Assembly (NCBI GenBank): GCA_020746105.1
Contig: CM036618.1
Coordinates: 5,774,501 to 5,838,500 of the forward strand
DNA: 64,000 nt
Direction: 5' to 3'
DNA from: Trogon surrucura
Lineage: Eukaryota > Chordata > Aves > Trogoniformes > Trogonidae
This document shows positions 12,493 through 25,235 of this stretch, one piece after another; the stretch's first letter is position 1; each line of letters starts with the position of its first letter. Position numbers and translations under genes: made by a program. Below the pieces are notes generated by a model. That model searched no databases. It worked only from the letters and a program-made list of their open reading frames with translations, and was not told where the DNA came from.

Positions 12493-14593
12493 AATACACA
12501 ACATTACTGTTCTGCTTAACAAATCTTGATTTCCACAATGTTTATTTTCCTAAATAAAATGACATTAAATATCTTTGAAGATCTTCAGACAGCAAGTACG
12601 TTGATGTTGCTTCTTTACATATAGAAATAGCAAAAGTATAATATTATCCTATTACAGATATTATATTTTAGACAGAAGTTATCCCTTATGAATGCCTCAT
12701 AACAACCTTATCAAAGCTAGGAACTCCAAGAGTTGGGTCAGAGACTGATTCTTCTCATTGACAAAAATCTTACTCAATTCTGCAGCTAATATTAGGTTGG
12801 ACTATATGACTCCAGCATTCTTCCTTTGAGTCAATACTTCCGCAACTCATTCATCCAAACAAGCAAGACGTCAGCCAGGATATTTTATGTTCCCTTTCCA
12901 TCTCAATGACTACGCTACTAATTTAGTCACTAATCTTACTTTGTACCTGTTCCTAAATCTTAGGAGCACCACATCACTGAGACTGGTGGTGGTATCTCCT
13001 TTTAAATCCGATTTCCTTGTTTTTCATTAACAGTGACACTGCTGTCGAATAGTTATAGAGTATACTAATATAGTGACTCTTCTCTCTTCCTAGATGGAGC
13101 ATAAAAAAGGAAAAATGAAAAGTCTAAATCATGGCACTTGGTCATTTAGATTTTTTTTGTTTCTGTACAAAGGAGGAATCAACATTAAAAAGATTCCTCA
13201 CAACTGACAAACTGTTGATTATCTCAATAAGGAGAAATATCACAACAGACTGAGGCTGACCTAAGACATTTGCTTATCTCTGGGACAGGCAATTCTGATC
13301 TAAAAAAAAAAAGGGGAAAATTATTGCCACTCTTCAGAGAGACTGCAAAAACCACAAAAAAAAAGAAAAAAAGAATCTGATGTTTAGAATCCATAAACAA
13401 GAGCTACATGGAATGTTCTGCAAGCAAATTAAATAATACAATCCTTTCATTGATTTTATCATCCTTCAACAAGTAAATATTTTTTGATGGATTCTATGAG
13501 AATATCTTAAGAGTTCATTTTATATATAAATCTTTTTATCAATATTTCTGAAGTAAATTAAACATCGAAAAATATTTTTTTGTTTTAGATATTCCTGGTT
13601 CTTTGAAAATGCATCATCATTTGAAAAGTTACACTTGACAAACTAGATTCTTTGGCTCCTTGATTTTTGTGAAAGAATCAGGTATTTTTCTACTTTAGTT
13701 GCCGTAATAACAAATATGATTTCGTTATCATTTATATTTGTTTTATCCAAAGACTTAGTACACCTAATTTCAACTTTGAGCACTGAAAGAAGTTGGATTT
13801 GATGCCAAGTGAGACTTGAGTCCATAGCAGAATAAGCATACTGCAATAATCTGTTCATCTCATAACCAGTAACAAATATTATTTCCCCTCTAAACATAGG
13901 TTATCGTTTTTAGAAGTTAAGGAGAATTCATTATCGTTTGACCAAAGATCTAGTTTCCATTTATAAATTCAATCAGAGATTTTAAAAATTATTAGAAGTT
14001 TTACATATATCTGATAATTTTCAATCAGGTGACTTGATGTAAATTGTGATTAATTGCTCTGTAATCAAACTCATGTTTTGCTGGAAGAATTTTTGTTGGT
14101 TTGCATAGAAAACGCCTAGCATTTTAAATCCTATCTTCTATATAATTTACTATAATGGACTGATAATGACTCTAGGGAGTGCTGACAGTAGTGCTGAATT
14201 AGAATCTGCAAATTCAGAGCATACTTATGCTTCACTTTCCTTTAACTGTGGTTAAATCAATTTTAAATCATTTTCTCATTTTCACTGGCTGAATTTAATT
14301 AGTATGCTCAAGAACAGATTATTACAGTTGATGACCAACAACAAATGTTACTTTTTTGGTACTGAAAGACTCTTTTTATGATTTTTTCAAGTTAAAGGAC
14401 AAAGGAATGAGAGAGGAAATATTGCTTAGTCACTTAATATTAACTACTTCTTTAAAACACAAAAACTCATTGGGAATTTTTATGCATTTATACAGCTTTT
14501 CCTACAATGATTTATCAACTTCTTGATCTATTGATGGATGAGTGATTCTGACTCTTTAACTGAATGTAAATGCTTATATATTTTTTTAATTTA
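12493..14593. other. Unique AT-rich DNA
   Basis: Strongly AT-rich with A-runs at about 13301-13315 and 13356-13372. No exon, RNA gene or repeat was recognised. Confidence 0.45.
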
Positions 14594-14975
14594 GAATCAT
14601 CCAATTATAGAATCATAGAATCATAGAATGGCCTGGGCTGGAAGGGACCTTAGAGATCATTTTAATCCAACCTCCCCGTCGTTTGCTTTGGAAGGGACTT
14701 TCAAAGATTATGTCTTTCCAACATTCCTACAATGGGCAAGGGGCACCTTCCACTAGACCAGGTTGCTCAAAGCCCCATCCAGCCTGGCCTTGAGCACTTC
14801 CAAGGAGGGATCATCTATAACTGCTCTGGGAAACCTGTGTCAGTGTCTCACCACCCTCACTGTAAAAATTTCTTCTTTACAGCTGACCTAACTCTACCTT
14901 TTTTCAGTTTAAAACCATTGCACTTGTGCTCTTGTCTTGCTACTAGAGCCTCTGATAAAAAGTCTCTCTTGACCC
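14594..14975 (-). mobile_element. CR1 LINE 3' region, apparently two CR1 ends fused
   Basis: It begins with a tail ('atagaatcatagaatcatag'), 'ggcctgggctggaagggacc' and 'caacctccccgtcg'. It then restarts with 'tttggaagggactttcaaag' and continues as a second CR1 UTR ('atgggcaaggggcacc') and ORF end. This is best read as one CR1 end landing in another, or as template switching. Confidence 0.88.
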
Positions 14976-17086
14976 CAGTACAGACCTTTGAGTGACACCA
15001 CTTGTTCCTGGTTTCCACTTGGACATTGAGACATTGACTCTTTCGATGTTTCCATCTTCAGCAGAGAAAATGTTTTGTGGGATCATGTCAAAGGAATTAT
15101 AAAATACAAGGTAGATGACATCAGACATTTTTCATTCGTTCTTTCTTCAACAAACACAAAATATTTCTTGTGGATTTTTGCTTGGAGACACTTTCCAACA
15201 TAAAATATTTGACCCTGACTTAATCATATACATGGCATAGCTTAAAATTATTTAGTCAATAATCAAACAAGTAAAGAAGAGTTGTTGAATTTGTGTTGCC
15301 GTAACGAAGTATTCTTTGAGAGGTGCTTCACTGTTTCTCAGTTAGATGAATATTTTCGTCTGCTTTAAATTTGAATGTTTTCCCTGATTGAACTAAATAT
15401 CCCCCATAAAAAAAAAAATCTTAAGTACGAGTCCCATCAAATGTCATTAATATAACTGAAAAAATACATTCAAGTCAAAACTTGGTTCTTAGTGTCCCTA
15501 ATGTTGGGAGAAATTCAGTTTTGGGCTACACTTTGTTTCTGAACTGTACTTCCAGAGGACTGTCAAAAAAGGAGTGTAGATGTGCCAACATGGACATACT
15601 GAGGTATTTCATCTCCGAATAGATCTGTTTCTTCTGACTGCTCTTTGGAAAAACTACTAACAAACATGTTTGAAAGCTGTTTCATGTGTGAATGGAAGGG
15701 AAGCAGCTAAGCCAAGAGGAAAGGAAAGATTTTTAAGGTTAGAAAGATTTCTTGCAAAATATTTATTTTCTATGCCACACTTCCCTATCATTATACTTAA
15801 TACAGTGTCATAAATATATCAATAATAAAAAGACTTCCTCTGGAGGTAGCTTTAAAGATATTGATTTTAATTTTTTTATGATCTTCTATCAAACAAATCC
15901 AGACCCATGAAAAATAACAGAATATTTGCAATATAGGCAGAGCAGTACTTCTGGGCAGTGGGATTAAACTCTTTTTTGCATTCATTTTGATTTACAATAG
16001 GATTTTTTTTAAGGGAATTGGATGTTTTTGTGGGTTTTTTCAAGACTTAAAAAAATTATTTCAATATGTATGAAGGCCCTAAACAGTGTTCTGGAAAGAG
16101 AAAGTGAGAAAGCTCCAGAAAAACAAGTCGTTAGCGTACTCCCATCAATTATTTTATAGAATTTCAGAATGGAGTAAGAAGTTTAAGGATAAGAATCATT
16201 TGTTTAGTAAGTCATAAGAATGAAAATGAAGAAACGATGAACAAAAAATGAAGAAACAATGAATAAAAAATGAACAAGCTGCAAATCAGAATCAAATCCT
16301 CTTACACAGTAACAAAGACATTTACTCTCCATGATATAGAGGCTGCCTCTGTATCTGTTTTGTAAATCAGTGCAGAGCTATATATATCTTTTATTTTATT
16401 GTTTTATTTTTTTTTAATCAATGACAGAAGAAATCAAGTCAACTATGAGAGAGAATTCCCAGTTCATCTTCAAAACCATGTTGATTGAAAGATAGGGCTG
16501 TTGAATTCAGTGAGTGATCTGCAACACAAAACAAGGAAAGTCTTCTGTACAGCACGGAATGGCGTGTAATACAGAATCATCAGATTGAATCCAACTTGAG
16601 GCAGCAAGCAGGTGATGTTTGCTGCTTCCTGGCACAGATACGTTAATTTACTTTTAGCACCCCGGTTTCTGGGTTAACTCACACTCTGAGATGTTTTTGT
16701 GGATATAGGCTGAGGGCATTTTAAACTCTCCCTCGAGTAGCCAGAAATTTTTTAAGCTGCAAATTTCGTTGCAGACTAAAATGATTTATTACAAGTCCTC
16801 AGACCAAAGGATGCATTTCCTAAGGCTTCGGAGGTCATCTCCTAAGAACTTTAGCAAACATTTTGGTTCAGAACTCCACCCACACAATATACTGTTCCAC
16901 CTCAGCGGAGCATTACATGTGGTAATGTACTCAAACTATATTTAATGTGCAGAGCGTTAGAGAAAGACTGTGGCTCCTGCTTGAATGAACACATCCTCAA
17001 AAGCTGCACCAGTAATAGTGAATCCAACAGTGCTGGGGAACATGACTTTGCACTGAAATTTGATTTTTGTCAACATTGCTAAACTG

Positions 17087-17428
17087 TCAGAATGGTCCTT
17101 GAAGCTGTTTATGCTTGGATGTGGGAGCACTGTCCCATACCTTTCCTAGATGGCGTTCAGGACCTACACCAGATCTTGTCTGAGCACTCACTGAGATGTA
17201 GATTCCTTCTTTCAGAGCATGAATGTGGCAGCTTATGTTAGTTGGTCTCACGGCAGCAGAAGAGTAGCTCACAAGTTTTAGTACACCCAAGTAGTCTTCC
17301 AGCAATAAGGGATCTGTTGGTGTGCCCTTGCCATCTGTGGATGTGAAGGAATGAACTGAAAAATCCCGTGGCAGATGCACAAATCCCAAAGCAGGAGCAT
17401 AACTGAAACATCTCAAGTATTGACACCT
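17087..17428 (-). other. Unassigned open frame with fibronectin type III-like end
   Basis: About 110 codons open on the minus strand. The part reading HALKEGIYISVSAQTRSGVG resembles the F and G strands of an FN3 domain (x-L-x-x-G-x-x-Y-x-V-x-V-x-A-x-T-x-x-G-x-G-P). A GT donor-like site (gtatgg) follows the segment ending HLGK. No start, no upstream half of the domain and no flanking exons could be tied to it. It could be an isolated exon, a pseudogene piece or chance. Confidence 0.25.
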
Positions 17429-17798
17429 TCAAGAAGAAGTCAAGAGAACCCATTTTCATACAAACATGTAAAGTTGTTTGCGCCCCAAATTTTACTTCTA
17501 TGTTTTCACGCTAGTGTAATTGAGTCATGCTTACCTCAGTTAAGTTTTTTGTTAACCTGGTTTAAATGTTGTCATGATATCTAGTCACCTTTCATTTGTA
17601 TGTCTATTTTTAGAAGTCAATATTTACCCGGACAACATTTGAAACCACTCTTCAACCTACTATGACTGGCAAAAAAAGTCAGTTTTTTTGTGGTTAAACT
17701 TAATACTGTGGCCATAGGCACAAGTACTTAGACAAATCATGCCACACTGTTGCAGTTTTTTAACTTTCAAAACTAGGTAATCACATCCAAACAGTCTC

Positions 17799-18002
17799 TT
17801 AGTAACAGTCTTTTGTCCGTGTTAACTCTCGGATCACACCCAGGAACTGTGTGGTGATGATAATCTTGCTCAGCTGAGTAGCTGTGGGCTTGCCCTTATT
17901 GGACGAACTCTGTTCACTTCTGTGTGAACACACAGTGCACACATACTTGTAGCCACTTACAGATGTCTTAATCTGCCAGCTAAATCCCATCTGCAGGTTC
18001 AT
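17799..18002 (-). other. Unassigned 67-codon open frame
   Basis: Reads MNLQMGFSWQIKTSVSGYKY and on to a stop after RTKDCY. It contains two close cysteines (VCTVC). I recognise no family. It is upstream (in minus-strand sense) of the FN3-like frame at 17.1-17.4 kb, which is the only reason to list it. Confidence 0.15.
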
Positions 18003-19221
18003 TTTTTCTACTGCTCACGAAATTATTTTTTAGTATTGGAAGTGCTGCAATAAAAAGTTGTCAGCTAACACATTATCACGTCTCAGTTTTTAAAGATATT
18101 ACAAAAGTAAAAAAAGCTCCCTTCAGTTTTTAATAACTTTAGTATTTCTCTCTCCAACTACACAGTCTCCATGCCAAACACAAACTAAATAATTCTAGCT
18201 CAGCTATTGCTTCATTCAACATTGAAGCTACAATTAATAAGTTTAATTTTTTTTATGGTTAGGATGCATTAACAAAAATAAGCATAATGGGCTGGGATTA
18301 TAAATCAACACACTCAGTTTTGCAGAATTCCAGAACTGTTGGTTAATGTAGCTCAACGTGATACTGTCAGTAACAAATCTCATAATTGCTTACAGGGAAA
18401 AAAACAATTTCAGCAAATGCTCCTTCATGCAGGTGGCTGGTAGAAATTGCTTTCAGTCAATTATGCCTTCAATTACTTTGGATGAATGAGGTAGGATCCT
18501 TTAGCTCATTATAAGCCCAAATCCACAATAAGTAAGTAAATATTTTGACGCAGTGTTGAAACTAACCTCTGTAAAAGCATGTATAATATTTATAAGCATT
18601 GAAAAGGTCATATACTGTATAATTACCATTCAACATGTTCAGTACCAGCTAAAGAAATTCATGATTTTAATAGCCAGTCAATATCATTGGTAGTATTTTA
18701 ATACTGTGAGCAGTCAGTAGTTTTCTGAAGTATCGTCGGAGATGATGTGGCTGATAAATACCCATGTCTTGTATCACTTCTAGAAAAGGAGTTAGTTAAG
18801 CAACAGGAAAACATGTACCTTGATTATGGGATAAAGTATATACTAATATATATTGCACTAGAAAAACCATGTCTATCCATTTTGAAACAGAACTATATCG
18901 CATTACATAAAAGACCAGGCTGAATAAAAATAATAGGAGATCAAATATTTTGGCTTTCTATAGAAACAAAATCTTTGGGGGGAAAAAAATAAAAGGATAG
19001 TCTAGCTACCCAGAAGATTCATTGATTCATTTGACGCGGCTCACATTCAGACTTTGTCATCCTTGCTTCATCTCCCTTACAAATACGAGATTACTACCAC
19101 ACACTTTCAGGAGAGCTGGTTGTAAACCAGCACTGGGTTGTCATGGAAGAGACTTTTTTCAGGTGAACACACTGACATGTGGCAATCGTGAAAGCAGAGT
19201 ATCTGGAGCAATTTCTGTGAA

Positions 19222-19604
19222 CCATAGAATCACTGTGATTGGAATAGACATTCATGACCATCAAATCCAACCGTTACCTAACTCTACCCAGAACCACTAC
19301 TAAACCACGTCCCTGAGCACCACATGTAGATGGCTTTTAAATAAATCCAAGGATGGCAATTCAGCCAGCTCCCTGGGCAGCCTGTTCCAGGCCTTGATAA
19401 CCCTTTCAGTGTAGAAGTTTTTCCTAATGTCTGACCTAAACCTCCCCTGATGTAACTTGAAGATATTTCCTCTCGTCATATTAGTTGTAACTTGTGGGAA
19501 GAGACCCAAACCCACTTTGTTACAACCTCCTTTCAGGTAGTTGTAGAGAGCTATAAGGTCTCCCCTCAGTCTCCGTTTCTTCAGACTAGACAACCTAATG
19601 AAGA
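19222..19604 (-). mobile_element. CR1 LINE fragment, older subfamily
   Basis: A diverged 3' end ('accatagaatcactgtgatt'), a UTR block ending 'ccacgtccctgagcacc', then the antisense ORF2 end. The sense strand still reads [20 protein letters not shown] and [20 protein letters not shown]. The '[15 protein letters not shown]' version differs from the '[15 protein letters not shown]' version of other copies here, so it is a separate subfamily. Confidence 0.93.
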
Positions 19605-22600
19605 TCCGGGATGGCCTGTGCAACATCACGATTTCTTTGATTTTCATAAAATCTTTGTCCTCAAAGCAGGAGATATGGTGTGAAATCCCGCAGCGTATGC
19701 TGAGTACAGAAATAGGCCAAAAATTGTCTGAAAGTCCCAGGCATTGTAAAAAGAGATTTTTGTTAAGCACACATTGATATTAAACTGCAGGTGCAATGAC
19801 TACGTTTCAAGAAAAAACAGAGCACTTGAATACTGGTGGATCTGATTATTATAACAGCACTTAAAATCTATGACACTTTTCTCACATTTCATTTTGAAAC
19901 AATAATATTCCAATGACAAATCTCTGTAAATATTTTTGTAAATGGAAGCAAACAACTAGACTAGAATTTTTTACTTATTTCTAGGGATCTAATTGAAGCA
20001 GACGAAACTGAAGCAAATGAAGAAAAAGAGGGTACCGCCTCTTTTAAAAAGCAGACTAGCTAATCACTGGCTTTGGAATGATATTTCATTATGCTTTAGG
20101 TATCATCCCTTTCGTTAGGGCTAGGGTAGATAGGCAGATAGAATACCATCCTTCACGATTAATGCTATGACTGTGTAAGGCCACGCACTGTAGTTACTCT
20201 GAATATTAAATGTCAGCACCTCTTCACAAATGCAAATATCTGCATGATTCCTTTCTCCTGTTAAATTGCAAGATTAATACTACAAAGCCTGGAATTAAAA
20301 TGCAAAAAGTAAATGTTGAGTGCTTGTGAATGAACAAATCCAACAAACTGACCTCCTGTTTAGACTACGTTCACATGATCTCAGCCTTATCATCCCACTG
20401 TTTCCATACCATTTGCTATGAACTAATTACTTCCAAGGTGATACCTTGTATACATTCGAGAGAAAGGGTATATAAGGTATGGTGTGTCTTTGAACTGAAC
20501 AAGCAGAGGATGTGTGTTTCCTCCACAAACCTCCTTGCCTAAGCTTTAAAAATTACTGATTTTTGGCTAAGCTACTGCTGCCTTACTCTAACATGGGTTT
20601 CAACTTGTGATCCATGTTGTTTTAAAAAAAAAAAACCAACAAAAAGAAATTAAACATGGAGCAGTTACAAAGAGAATAAAAAGCTAAGATTTTATTTATT
20701 ATTTTAATATCTAAAATTTAGCTTTTCTCCTTCCTGCTTTCCCTTCTTCAAGAAGGACAGTTAGGAGAGGTCTTCATGGCTGTAGACTCTCAATGTTTGT
20801 ATGATGTAAATTGCACTAAGGAACACTTACCCGTACTCAGAGAAAAGGTAGTATTGATTTTCTATTGTAAAAGACAATTTATGTTCAGCAACATGTCAAC
20901 TCTTGTTACTGAGGAGGGGTATATTCTGTAGTTCTGTTTGACACACTTCCTTAGCAAACCAATAACAGCTGTAAATAGTTTGAAGTTTAAAATGCTTCAC
21001 CAAAGTTTAGAAACAACCTATTGAGAGAAAAACTATAAACCGGTTTTAAGAAGACATTTTACTTATTGGAAAGTAGCTATCTAATTCATTTATCTATAGT
21101 TTAAGTGGGACTAGGCTAACAGGTCAGAAAGTCCATTGTTGCTGTCCATCCTAGACTTCTTTTGATATGGAACCATAAGAAGTGTAGCAAACATATGTTC
21201 TACATTATGTTTTGAGAATATGATTTTATGTACAGGCTAAAATCTCTAAATGATCCAATCGTTTATTGCCAACATTTTTCCAACCTGTTTTTCAGATGGT
21301 GTCTGACCATGAATGCTTAAACTTCAGTCAGTTGGCAGTGGCAAAACTCTATTAAATATTACTAAGGGCCAATGTAGAACAAATTGCCTGAGATGATTAT
21401 TGAGACTTAAACTCTGGATAATGCAAGTGAATTCCTCAAAGCTAGGAGGAAATGGCCATAATATGAAGAAATCCTCAGGTGGTAAGCAGTCCTCATGGCC
21501 AAAACATGCCTATTCCATGATATACATACACACAATACACAGAGTATTAGAGCACAAAACCAGCTGCTGTGCTTTCAATGCTAAAAGCTGTTTTCTACAC
21601 TTCCATGGACACCAAAGTTATGCAAACCTGACAGAATGTTGAGTCAAACACTAACACAGAAGGGCTCCATCATCAAGAACTGGACCGTTTCTATTTGTTC
21701 TGCAACGCTTGTATCAGTACTCTATGGTGGAATTTGTTTTTCAAGGACAATGTAAGATTTCATTCGAGTTTAATCTCATACAAAATAAGGATAAAGCTAT
21801 TTTTAATCCATTTTTATTTGTCCATGAAAATGACATTAAATATCAGGATTATTTAAATACGACACTCCCTTGGGAGTTGCCGGGAGTCATTCGGTGTTAA
21901 GCTAGGCTGAATTGATTGTGAAATAATTGTAAGAGTGTATTTGATTTAAAATGATAGAAAATGCCTAAGTAAATTGCAGAGATTAGCTGAAAGTTACAGT
22001 AGGTGTGATACAACTAAATAGCTGAAGAACAGCTTTTATAAAGAATACCTCCAGAATACATATGAGACTCCACAGACCCCGAAAACTGTAGTACCATGAC
22101 TTTCATACTATTTTACTGTATTATTAGCAGGTAAATTAATCCACAGACAACTTCATATTTTGACTGTATTGCTCACATTGCATTCTACTGGTGTCTAGAG
22201 TAACAGCCAGGTAAAAACCTAAACATTTTTATGCCACTTGGAAACCTGCATGACAAACACAGAAAAGGTTTCTCAGCTTGGATGTGATGAGCTATTGCTT
22301 AAGTGTCAAAACAAAGATAAGTATCTCAAATTACTTTCTGTCTTGATACTATTAATTTCTGCAATCTTCCTAGAGAGTCTGAAGACGAATTCTCACCCCT
22401 TTCATTAAAAGCCCATTGATTTATTTTTTTTTAGATGAATAGCATAAAGAAAGATTTGTTTCCATGCCAAACTGACGGCAAGATATGTTTTTTTCTGTAT
22501 CAGTTCCAAATGAGACAATGTTAGGAACTTCTCTTTTACAGTTGAAATGTATTAGGTAGTAACTTAGTATCATTCAATTATCTTGGCTACTTCGGATAAT

Positions 22601-24392
22601 TTGCAACTACAAGAACACCAAAACCTTAATATATGGCAAGCCATTTGACTGTTACACACTTTATGCCTACAGAAGTCTGTGGTTCCCAGTAGTATATGAG
22701 CAAAGGTGACAACAATGTGATTTTCCAGTGTAAAACCGGGCTAGAGTCTGTATCTTTACACAGAGCTCTGAGTGCTGGGCAGTTGGGCTTCTCCAGTGCT
22801 TTGTGATGTCCACCAACATGTTTATTTTACTGTTCTACCTCCGTTTCATGGGAATTTGTACAATGGGACTACTTCTGCCATAGCATTGAGACAGTTTCCA
22901 TGTTGTCCTAATAATTCCTTATTTTGGACAGAAAGATACTTCTGGGTTTTTTCCTGGCTGAGCAATGTACCCTTTGACTGAAGGCCCATAATGATTCATG
23001 CCCTTATTTGAAAAGTGATTCATACTCAAAATAACATTTAAACAACTACGTAAGATAATGAGAATGTATTAAAATCTTGTTATGATCAGAGGAGTGTGAA
23101 AAAAAATACTCAAAGTATCTATTTTCCCACCTTGTCCTGAAAGAATGATCTGGAGCACACATTTAAGTTCTTTGCTGAACTGTAGACAGAGCTTTGTCTT
23201 TTTGTTACCAGAAATGAAAAAAAATTACGTACACGTTGTGTAATAGTGTCCCAAAATGGTAATGACAGTTTTGAGAAACAAAATATATCAACCCCACTGT
23301 ATCTCCTTAAGTCAGATCTGGACTCAGATCAGGCTCACAGGATGACGGGAAGCGGATCCTCTCATCAGGATGCATGGAAATTTTCCATGGGTGTTCACCA
23401 AGAACGATATATCAGTCTAAGGCATCACAGTGTGCTATGGGTTGTGACTACCTCTTCCTCTAGAGCAACAACCTACCTTTAGGCTAGTGAGGAGAAAGAG
23501 CTAGTCATGGATTCCAAGCTTGGGCATCATAAAAGTCATTCAGACTCGTGTCCTGTGACAGTCATACTTGCAGACAGCTCAAGAAACGTGTCCTGGCCTT
23601 TAGTTGTTTCATAACTGCTAACAAACCGTAATCCAACACTGAATTTTATTTTTGCCTTGAGAAAAAATACATTTTTCACCATAGTGAATTCAGGTGAAAA
23701 CATGACCTTTATGGGAGACTTCAGTTATTCAACTTCTTGGGATGGTTTACAGTAGTAATATTCAACCAGTGGCTTATAAACCCCTCAAAAACTATTCCTT
23801 TAGCTTAGAAAGTGTTTTTAACCTCTCTATATCCTCTTCCAGTGTTTAACTATACAGTCTATGTAATATAGAAAGCCCAAATTTACTACATTGTAAAGAA
23901 TGACCATATAGGTGACCACATACAATCCTTCCATTCTACAGCTGGGACTACTTCTATAGAAGTGATGCAAACATTGCCAGGCCTGTCCGTTCAATCTGAG
24001 TTCAAGTCATTAGGTCCAGCTACAGCTGTTACCCGTCAGACAGTATGGCTGGATCTTAAACCATGAATTGAGGATGGTAACTCCTGAATTTTACCCTGGG
24101 ATTGTCTAGAGAGTATTGATCAGTCTGAGCTCCAGCTATGGCCTGTATAACAGCTTAAGCAACAGGCTTTTCATTGCACTGCAATATATAGGAGCATGAT
24201 CTATATAATTTCCAAGTGTAAATATACAGGCTGACCCATTAACTGGACAAGTCCGTTTTTATATCGTAGAGACATAAGAGGGCATAGGATATCACCACTT
24301 CAAGGAACCAATAGATACTGTTAATTTTGATTTTTCACCTGTACCAGCCAATAGGTGATCGTGGTTTTGATTCTTTCAGACCAATTTTATTT
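19605..24392. other. Unique AT-rich DNA
   Basis: No gene could be supported. An exon-like stretch near 20750-20848 ends at a possible donor but lacks family resemblance. No repeat was recognised. Confidence 0.45.
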
Positions 24393-24775
24393 TCATAGAA
24401 TCATAGAGTCATGGAATGGTTCGGGCTGGCAGAAACAATCTAGTTCCAACCCCCTGTCATGGGCTGGGACACTTCCCACTAGACGAGGTTCCTCAAAGCC
24501 CTGTCCAACCTGGCCTTGAACATTTCTAGGGAGGGGGCTTCCACAGCTTCTCTGGGCAACTTACATTAGTGTCTCACCACCCTCACAGTGAAGAATTTCT
24601 TCCTTACATCTACTCTCAGTTTGAAACTGTTATCACTCATCCTATCACTACACTCCCTGGTAAAAAGTCTTTCCTCTTCCTTCCTGTAGGTCCCCTTCGG
24701 GTACTGGAAGGCCACCACAAGGTATTCCCAAAGCTTTCTCTTCTCCAGACTGAACAACTCCAAGACTGTTTCTAC
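24393..24775 (-). mobile_element. CR1 LINE fragment with 3' tail
   Basis: 'tcatagaatcatagagtcat', 'ggttcgggctggcag' and 'cccctgtcatgggctggg' mark the 3' UTR. The antisense ORF2 end follows, encoding (sense) ERLFTRECSDRMSDNSFKL. Small deletions occur in the ORF part. Confidence 0.92.
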
Positions 24776-25072
24776 TTTTTCACATGATAAATTTCTGTTA
24801 AGGTTTCTTGTGCTTATCGATGGTTTCTCAGAATATCTTCGTTCTGCATATCCCAGCTACACTTCAGAGAGGACAGTTGCAGTTTTCAGGGAAGGTTCTA
24901 GTTTGAAGGCTTTTTTATCAGACTCAGAGTTTCCAGGCTGGCAGGCAATTTCACTGTCAGTAATTTTCATCAGACATTTTCTCCTATTCAATAATTTTCC
25001 TTTTTGAACCAGGGCATCCTTAAGGCTGTTCACATTGCAGCTTCTGCAGAGGAAGGTCCAGCTTGCTTACAG

Positions 25073-25235
25073 AATCGTAGAATTGTTTAGGTTGGAAAAA
25101 TCCTTTAAGATTATTGAGTCCAATCATCAACCTAGCAATGCCAGGTCCACTGTTAAACCATGACCCTGAGCACCACGTCTACATATTTTTAGATACTTTC
25201 AGAGATCATGACTCAATCACTTTACGCTTTGCTGT
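25073..25235 (-). mobile_element. CR1 LINE fragment, 3' UTR
   Basis: 'agaatcgtagaattgtttag', 'gttggaaaaatcctttaag' and 'ccatgaccctgagcacc' identify the 3' UTR of the older CR1 type also seen at 19.2 kb. Truncated within the UTR. Confidence 0.85.

Larger units (their letters stand above)
14976..19221. other. AT-rich DNA with a minus-strand open-frame cluster
   Basis: Mostly unique AT-rich sequence. The minus strand between 16965 and 18002 holds three neighbouring open stretches in different frames, listed separately. A tandem 25-bp imperfect repeat lies at 16225-16275. Confidence 0.45.

Noticed and set aside
20750-20850. An exon reading EVFMAVDSQCLYDVNCTKEH on the + strand, ending at a gtagta donor
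   Set aside because: Short, no family match, weak acceptor, and no neighbouring exons in a compatible phase.
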